A DNA stretch of 24,078 nt. Origin: Rodentolepis nana. Lineage: Eukaryota > Platyhelminthes > Cestoda > Cyclophyllidea > Hymenolepididae. Location: assembly GCA_900617975.1 (NCBI GenBank), contig UZAE01012407.1, positions 18,755-42,832 of the forward strand, given 5' to 3'. The notes beneath the pieces are model-generated. The model was not told where the DNA came from and searched no databases. It saw only the letters and a list, made by a program, of their open reading frames with translations. The position numbers and the translations under genes were made by a program. This document shows, one piece after another, positions 17,817-24,078 of the stretch. The number at the start of each line of letters is the position of its first letter. Within the stretch, counting starts at the first letter, position 1.

Positions 17817-18530
17817 ATGGAAGTATCAGAAAGACAACAGCTAGACAGTTTTCTTCTGCTCCAACCAACAACTTCCAAATTGAAGCAGAAACTTTCGGAA
17901 TTGTTATACATGATCGAAAATCACGTATTATTTTTTTACATAGTTTAATTTTTTCTAGCGAGATAACATCGATTGGCCCAAATATCTCAACACTTTGGGT
18001 CTTTGTGCTTCTGAACTTGTTGAGATTCGTAAAATTCTCGAGTCAGAAAGATTCGCCTCTGCAACTTCGATGATTCTCACTCCTCGGTCTTTAAGCACTG
18101 AACCGGATCCGAATTTAGCAAAAGCAACTGAAGATCGACTTCATACTTTCAATCATGAGGCTGCTCCACAATACCTTCGAACCAAACTTGATCCTCAGGT
18201 TGGCGATTTGTTAGATTTCGTTCACCATATGGAATGATGTGACTATTTTTGAAATCCCTCTAGGTTGAATCACTCAGAATAGCGGTGGATGCTCGAGCTG
18301 ATCAGATTCAAAAATCCCAGGCAATATCTCCCAAACAAGCCATTAATCTGCACGAAAAACTTGTTGGTGATCTTTTGGAAGATATGCGTTCCTTGAAGTT
18401 TGAGATGGAACAGGATCAAGAAAAACTGATTCCTTTGAAATCCAGTGCGAACCCGGAGGATCTCCTTTCTCTAGTTTCCATAATGACGGTCGGGCGAGAG
18501 TATACCCTGAAGGGCGGTGGACCCAAGTAA
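17817..18530 (+). CDS. MED8: Mediator complex subunit 8 (MED8), 3 exons
   Basis: MED8 is a head-module subunit of Mediator, which links transcription factors to RNA polymerase II in the nucleus. Exons are 17817-17924, 17959-18198 and 18264-18530 (36, 80 and 88 codons; 204 aa). Introns are 34 and 65 nt, GT-AG, all phase 0. Family evidence: the N-terminal helix QQLDSFLLLQPTTSKLKQKL leads to IENHRDNIDWPKYLNTL, which aligns without gaps to the animal MED8 block ending in L-T-W-P. Then come TEDRLHTFNHEAAPQYLRTK and LDPQVESLRIAVDARA, matching the F-S-H-E-V-V-P and L-R-T-K-P-D-P motifs. The start is the first ATG after an in-frame stop at 17766. The protein is shorter than human MED8 (about 268 aa) because the Gln/Gly-rich C-terminal tail is missing. 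Confidence 0.93.
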
Positions 18531-19312
18531 TCCTCTGTCAACATTTTTGTTTTTCTACTGTAATAATTTAGTTTGATTATTATATTGATTGCTGTCACGT
18601 TTTCCATCGATACTTCTATGCTGATTTGACAATCATAGTCAAAATATGACTTAGTGTTTGTTTTACAATATCTAAACTGAGTGAGATTGACGATTTCGTA
18701 CCATTAACTACGGAGGAGGTGATCATTATATCGTCATGTTTGAATAAAAACTTATTTGTATACTAGTAATTATCAACAGATGTTAATTCCTTTGAATACT
18801 CACTTGTTTACTAGATGTTACTTATTCCTTATTTGGTTGTCTTATCACTCTGATGACCATTTGGGCACTTTTCAAGCTCTCACTTTGTTCTACATATGAC
18901 ACACCAATCGATATTTCAGTGCTTGTTGGTTTTCTCCTCACTCATTTTTTTGATTGATAACTGTTGCCTGCTATCCACAACAAATTGGAACGTAGACATA
19001 CTCAAAGAAAAAAATAATTAAATATCTCACGAGACACAAAATTCCGACTTAAGTAGCAGTAATTTATCATTATACTGAGGTATTTTTTTGTTCTTAAAAT
19101 ATCCGACCCTTAACATTCCTTATATCAAGTTGGTGTTATTATTATTAATGAACAGTATCTTAACGATATTGCGAAAATATGGCACATTCGAATAATATCA
19201 TTGAAGAACAAATGAATATTAATATATATCTATACGCAAAGCTTTACAAATATTAATAAGTTTTAGAGATACAACTGAGTTGATGAGGGAGTAAACAACA
19301 GGTAAAGAGGCA
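18531..19312. other. Convergent 3' region between MED8 and FAM50
   Basis: This AT-rich stretch holds the 3' UTRs of two genes that point toward each other. Apart from the AATAAA at 18743 no gene, RNA or repeat is visible. No consensus poly(A) hexamer was found on the minus strand for FAM50. Confidence 0.6.
18743..18748 (+). terminator. Candidate MED8 poly(A) signal (AATAAA)
   Basis: This is a consensus hexamer, the first seen after the MED8 stop and about 210 nt downstream of it. Confidence 0.5.
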
Positions 19313-20564
19313 TCATTTAACATTAATTTTAACAGACATCTTGTCTGAGATTGTATATTGATCCCAATTTTTTGCCGGATCGTAGGGCTCCCATCGAGAG
19401 GCGGGAAAGATATGTTTATGGCGCTCATACCATGATCGTAAGCAGACTTTTCCCGCATGAGACTCCTCTTTCTCCTTGCTGGCATCCATTCGAATGCGCA
19501 CATCGTCATATACATCAAATGCGAACAAAGGACCCGACTTTCCTCTAGCCTTAGTTACAATAAAATCATAGAACGAATAATGATGCGGGATGATTAAATC
19601 TTCCTTTATGTACATCATTTGGTCCGCGGAGGCCGCCCTCAGCTCTGAGAAATCCTTTCTCAGCTGTTCCAAGCATCGATGAAGGAAAAGATGTATTGAG
19701 TGTCCCTTCTTCATTTTAACTTGACGACGATGGCCCGAACCATCCCAGTAGCTATAGGTGATATTGATTTCTTCTTCTTTAATAGCAGCTTGCTTTGCAT
19801 GCCACTCGCGACGCAATTCCTCCCTGTAAATTAAAAGAAATTAATTTTAAGTCCACAAACTAAATCAATCGGACTTACCTAAGTTGTTTCTCCTCCTCAT
19901 CTCTATCAATATCAGGTAGAAAGCTTGTGTCAACATCAGGATTTTTGCCCAGTCGTCTTCGCTTCTTATTGAAGGTTTCAACACCAGCTTGAATTGCCTC
20001 TTCACAGCTAGAAACTATTGCTTTCGCTACAGAATTATCGGCACCATCTCCTTCGGGAGTTGTGACTAATTCTCCTAGGAGTTGTTGTTCCACCTCTTCT
20101 TTCTCAAGATGGCGTTTAAGTTCTACTTTAGATGCACATTTATCAAATAGAAGCTCTTCCTCTTCTTCATCTTCATTGAAAGATATTGGACCCTGAATGC
20201 ATGCTACTCATAGAAAAGAAAGCTAATAACCTACCCTACGAACGGCACCATGCTTGTTGTGTTTAGCTTCTAGGAACTTGGCTCTGTTAGCTTTACCTAG
20301 AGCAAGTTCTTTTTCCCGCTGTGTTATGACAGCCTGTTGACGAGCCTTCATCTCATCAAGGGTGACCAAACCAACGGTGTCTGTTTTCAATTGGCCCTCA
20401 ATACTATCATGATGTTTGGTGAACTTATTGGTAAATTCGCCAACGCGCAATTCTGCCTCTAGTTTCTTCTTTTGGAATTCGATTTCTTGACGCTCCTTTT
20501 CACGTTCCTTGAGCAGCTGTAGTGCTCTCTGAGACTCTCTCATATTTCCCTTAAATGAACTCAT
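19313..20564 (-). CDS. FAM50A: FAM50 / XAP5 family nuclear protein, 3 exons
   Basis: FAM50/XAP5 proteins are conserved nuclear proteins; the human member has been linked to spliceosome function. Exons are 20564-20235, 20192-19879 and 19823-19313, giving 384 aa against 339 for human FAM50A. Introns are only 42 and 55 nt, GT-AG, in phases 0 and 2. The N terminus (residues 1-110) is a charged helix with the family motif [14 protein letters not shown]. Residues 111-180 are an acidic, variable region. A basic motif KKRRR (about 186-190), a probable nuclear signal, leads into [20 protein letters not shown]. The XAP5 domain follows: [55 protein letters not shown] and [18 protein letters not shown]. 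About 12 residues extend past the usual end. An acceptor-like TTCTAG ends 5 nt before the ATG. Whether it is FAM50A or B is not meaningful in an invertebrate. Confidence 0.95.
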
Positions 20565-21942
20565 TTTAACTAGAATGAAAAATTAAATATAATAAGAGGA
20601 ATAAGTACGGATATTTTAAAAAAGAAGCAAACAATTAAAGAGAATATAAATTTTCAAAAAAAATAATATAAATTGAATAAATTTACTGTAACAAATTAGT
20701 TGGATAAGATGATTTAGGCGTAGAGTATGAAAGTACACACGAACACAAAATGACTGCCAGAAAGTATTATGCGCAAATGCTTCTATAAATTCAAACAAGC
20801 TAAGGAAAAATGGAACCAATATGAATATCATCGCACATATTTGTCGAATGCAACTTGATAATCATGGGATAAATTGATTTCGATCACGATTTTCATTCTC
20901 AGTTTAAATGAGTTGTTATTCATTTGAGCCAATCAATAATTACGATAATTTATGACTAATTAATAATATGAGTGATTACAAGATTGCTAAAATAATTTGT
21001 AATAAATTGCAAAAAATAATATGTGAGTGGTTTGCAATTTAGTACCTCCCGAAACTCGAGTTTTTATGGAAAGCTCATAGTACTCTTCTATAAAATTCCG
21101 AACAGGTTATAAAAGTTATGTTTCCGCTATCATTTGATGTACATAGCTTGATGATAATATGTGTCTAAATTTAAGAACTTCTTTATACGAATGCTCTCCT
21201 TTAAAGGATTTTAAAGAAATAGTTGCATGGAAAGTTAGCTCTGCGTTTTCATTTTGATAAAATACGTATAATTTTGCAAATTCGTCATTATTCTTTTGAC
21301 TCAGAAAAACACAGGATAACTCATTATGCAATACATATTTCGTGGAGAATACTATAGAACTGAGGCAAGGCAATCATTATAAAATTCCAGAATTTTCAGT
21401 TTTTCTAAATACTAATACAGTAGGAGTGCATATTTAATGAAAATATCTCCCCCTAAATCCCAACCTTATGACTTTTGACTTTTCAGTTCTGCTCCATTCA
21501 TGAAAAAAGCAGATGTTGATTACAAAATTTCAATTGTGAATATTTTCGCAAAATAGTAGAATTTGAGCAGATACCAAGAATTGTAGCGATACCAAATTCA
21601 ACTCACATCATCATGCTGAAAATCAAAATAAATCACCTAGATATGGACAGTCAAAACAAAAGAAATTATATTTTTTACAATTTTGAGCAATTGGGAATGG
21701 AATTTTAAAAGAGAATACTCATTTATCAAAACGGACCTGAGCTGCCATTACCATAACAAAATTTCCATTTAATAAAGCATTTATTCGCACAATAAAAAAG
21801 TGTAAACTTAAATAGCTGTGAATTATGTTATTTTGAAGCTATTTAAAATATTTGTTTAACCTTTTCAATTTTCTTACTCGCCTTGACAATCCATTTTTCT
21901 ATAAACTAAAAACCACGATGTCACATACGACCTTAATTCCCG
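20565..21942. other. Intergenic region between FAM50 and the ABCB gene
   Basis: About 1.38 kb of AT-rich DNA between divergently transcribed genes, presumably holding both promoters. Open frames here are short and show no family resemblance. No repeat or RNA gene is recognised. Confidence 0.55.
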
Positions 21943-24078
21943 ATGAAGCAAGACATAGATATCGATAGTGCATCGGAGAAGAAGATCGAAACCGAGAGCA
22001 ATTTTAGCTTCGATCATGATGAAAGTCTTGCTGAAGGTGATAGTAGTATAAGATTTTACAAACTCGTGAGTTCGTTTAATTTAATTTACTTTTGAAATTA
22101 GTTTCGTTATTCAGATGGTTGGGACAAATTGTTAATATTTATTGGCATTTTTGGAAGCGTGGTTACTGGTGTTGCTAGTCCTGCTTCACTTTATCTCTTT
22201 TCCAAAGTTGTGACAGCACTGACTACTAAATCAACACAGTCATCAGTGGAGATTTTTGGTGAATATGTACCATACTATCTTGGTATTGGCTCCATAACCT
22301 TTACTCTAGCGTTCTTGCAAATGTTTGCCCTCAAAGTTTCCGCTCATCGGCAAAGTAGACGGATACGACTCCTTCTATTTAAAGTAAGATCTAATATGTA
22401 AAACGGTATTTAGACTTTTTTATTTTTAGCAAATACTAAGGCAGGACATAGTTTGGTTTGATGAACAATCAGCTGGTTCTTTAATTACAAAATTGAGTTA
22501 TAATATTGATCAAATTGAGGGCGGAATTGGAGATCGACTTGGGACTTTCATTCAAAATGTCGTCAGTGCTGCGGCTGCCATAATCGTCTCCTTAGCAATT
22601 GGATGGAAGTTGGCCCTGGTCTCCCTAGCAATGGCACCGGTAACTCTTGGCTCATTCATGCTTCTCGGGTTCGCTTTGCGAAAATATTCAGCTAAAGAAG
22701 TCGCCGCCTATGAAAATGCAGGTTCAGTTGCTTCAGAAATACTTTCATCCATTCGAACTGTTTACGCCTTTGGCCGTCAGCAAATGGAGACTTTACGATA
22801 CGAGCACGAGCTGGGGTCATCAGCCAAAGTTTTCCTGATCAAAAGTGTTCTCATGGGGGTTGGTAAGTTAGCTTAAACTTTAAAAATTATATAAAGCAAT
22901 AAAACAAGTAATGATTAATGATTTATTGAATGTGTAGGTATGGGGATGATTGGGTGTTCTTTATTTTGTACCACCGCTCTTCTATTATGGTATGGTGTCG
23001 AACTGATCATTGAAGAAAACTACGACAACGGTATTGTAGTTTCTGTAAGTGTTCTGGTTTCACAACAATAAAAATAATCGTTTTTATAAACATATTTTTC
23101 TTTAAAATGAATAGGTTATAATGTCATTCATTATCGGAAATACAAGCCTTGGAAGAAGTCTGCCAGAAATTGAATTCTTTGCGAACGCCATGCAGTCGGC
23201 CGCTTCCATATTCTCAATTATTGATAGAGTAGAAATCACAATAATTCTTTTAAATATGCTGTGATAAGAAACTATTTAATATTTCATTTCAATTGTTTAT
23301 AGGTGCCATCGATAGATGTAATGGGAGAAGGTAAAATTTTGGACTCATTTACTGGCAAACTTGAGTTTAAGAATGTGTCTTTCTTTTATTCAACAAGACC
23401 GGACTTTCAAGTAAGTATCTGAAAGTTTAATTCGTTTTAGTTCATAACCTTTATTAAAAAGTCTAAAAATTTATTGCCCGTATATTCTGTTATTAGATAA
23501 GTGTGACAGCCAATTTAAAATAAATTTAAAGGAAAGGATTGTCGTAGGGAGAGTGTAGCTAATAGTGAAAGGTGGACCTAAAAAAGCTAAAGTTCCTGAG
23601 TAATTTGCTTTGACACCCGATTTTTCATCCCCATCTAAACTTAAATAGGTAATCTTTTTAGTTCTCATTTGCATTGTTTACTATACTTACTTCATGATTA
23701 CAACTACTAGTACACTGCTGTTTAAATATTATTATTATTATTTCAAATGGCAGGCTTTATGATATTTATCATTAGCCCTTAATCTTTGACTTCAGTTTCC
23801 CACAAGAGGGGGGGAGGTACATTTATAGCAGTTCATTAGCTGTCTTCTTGCTTCCCAGTATCTCTGGCTTTCCGTCGTTGTCTTTAGGGCTAGACATCGA
23901 ATCAGGTGGGTCTTCTCCATTTCCTCCTGTAGGTTACATAGAGGGCATGTGGGTTGAGTGTATACTCCCAATCTGTGATGTTTTTTTGCCAAGCAATCGT
24001 GTCCGGTATGTAGTCTAAACTCAGCAACAGCTTCGATTCTTGACCAGTCGGCTATATCGGAGAGTGCCACTGTCCACT
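21943..24078 (+). CDS. ABCB (P-glycoprotein-like) transporter, 5' part (exons 1-6)
   Basis: ABCB full transporters are ATP-driven membrane exporters of lipids and drugs. Exons seen: 21943-22065, 22102-22383, 22430-22862, 22938-23044, 23115-23228 and 23303-23410, encoding 389 aa in frame. Introns are 36, 46, 75, 70 and 74 nt, then an unfinished one of more than 660 nt. After a charged cytosolic N terminus and KLFRYSDGWDKLL come six membrane helices (about residues 51-75, 99-119, 175-194, 196-217, 280-305 and 313-335). Typical ABCB loop motifs are present: QDIVWFDEQSAGSLITKLS, DQIEGGIGDRLGTFIQN, AYENAGSVASEILSSIRTVY and EFFANAMQSAASIFSIID. The last exon, GKLEFKNVSFFYSTRPDFQ, is the start of the first nucleotide-binding domain; Walker A and everything after lie outside the window. 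The full or half form and the ortholog cannot be decided. Confidence 0.9.
23725..24078 (-). mobile_element. LINE (non-LTR retrotransposon) 3' end, cut by the window edge
   Basis: On the minus strand an open frame runs from the window edge to a stop at 23794-23792. It encodes the C-terminal end of a jockey/R1-type LINE polyprotein, the part after the RNase H-like region: AVAEFRLHTGHDCLAKKHHR, LGVYTQPTCPLC and KTHLIRC, a C-x2-C-x9-H-x3-C zinc-knuckle-like motif. A short 3' UTR and an AAT-repeat tail (23727-23743 on the plus strand) follow. The UTR shares its last ~80 bp with the two SINE-like copies. It lies in an intron of the ABCB gene, antisense to it. No internal stop is seen, so this copy may be fairly young, although its 5' part is not visible. 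Confidence 0.8.
23792..24078 (-). CDS. LINE polyprotein C-terminal fragment
   Basis: This frame of about 95 codons is open to the window edge and ends at the stop at 23794-23792. The resemblance is to the C-terminal region of arthropod-type jockey/R1 LINE ORF2 proteins: a T-G-H-x-C-L segment, the C-P-L-C plus H-x3-C zinc motif, and a W-E-A-R-R segment. The reverse transcriptase domain would lie beyond the edge. Functional state unknown. Confidence 0.7.
   Translation of the reverse strand, partial: WTVALSDIADWSRIEAVAEFRLHTGHDCLAKKHHRLGVYTQPTCPLCNLQEEMEKTHLIRCLALKTTTESQRYWEARRQLMNCYKCTSPPLVGN

Noticed and set aside
17762..18073. 103-codon plus-strand frame across the MED8 start
   Set aside because: It is a shadow: the MED8 exon 1 frame from 17817 and the exon 2 frame from 17959 match the family, while this frame matches nothing and crosses the 34-nt intron.
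21116..21373. 85-codon minus-strand frame between FAM50 and the ABCB gene
   Set aside because: No family resemblance, no splice context and AT-rich composition; likely chance.
1..24078. CRISPR arrays, operons, phage or defence systems
   Set aside because: The window is eukaryotic, with spliced genes. No regularly spaced repeats or bacterial gene layout are present; the only tandem repeat is the triplicated retroposon unit.

Overview
The window is nuclear DNA of an animal. The protein-coding genes are split by GT-AG introns, the proteins are conserved metazoan or eukaryotic families, and the non-coding DNA is AT-rich and carries mariner, SINE-like and LINE insertions. The host is probably a parasitic flatworm, perhaps a tapeworm. 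This is inferred from very short 5' introns (34, 36, 42 and 46 nt) that lengthen toward the 3' end of genes, a 12-nt microexon, and acceptor-like sites just upstream of two start codons. No ribosomal or mitochondrial marker is present to settle it, and an arthropod or other small-intron invertebrate cannot be excluded.

Layout. 1-318: unassigned. 331-1937: a SINE-like retroposon with a 12-bp target duplication, split by a decayed mariner transposon (420-1711). 1950-3714: intergenic, with one unexplained open stretch. 3715-17208, minus strand: a complete condensin I subunit gene (NCAPD2/CAP-D2). I reconstructed it exon by exon: 23 exons, 1509 codons plus stop, in frame at every junction. Its introns hold a second copy of the SINE-like element (9491-9901, 11-bp target duplication), two tRNA-like SINE-head candidates and several long G or C runs. 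17209-17816: a head-to-head promoter region. 17817-18530, plus: Mediator subunit 8 (MED8), 3 exons, 204 aa. 19313-20564, minus: FAM50/XAP5, 3 exons, 384 aa, convergent with MED8. 20565-21942: intergenic. 21943 to the window end, plus: the first six exons of an ABCB (P-glycoprotein-like) transporter, cut off before its first nucleotide-binding domain. Its last intron holds the 3' end of a LINE whose 3' tail is shared with the two SINE-like copies.

The genes do not form a pathway. NCAPD2 acts in mitotic chromosome condensation, MED8 in RNA polymerase II transcription, FAM50 in the nucleus (linked to splicing), and the ABCB protein in membrane export. MED8 and NCAPD2 may share regulation because they start about 610 bp apart on opposite strands.

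The most interesting material is the transposon archaeology (a mariner nested in a SINE, and a SINE/LINE pair sharing a 3' tail), the microexon in the condensin gene, and the SINE insertion 7 nt inside a condensin intron. I saw no new defence, toxin or operon-like system.
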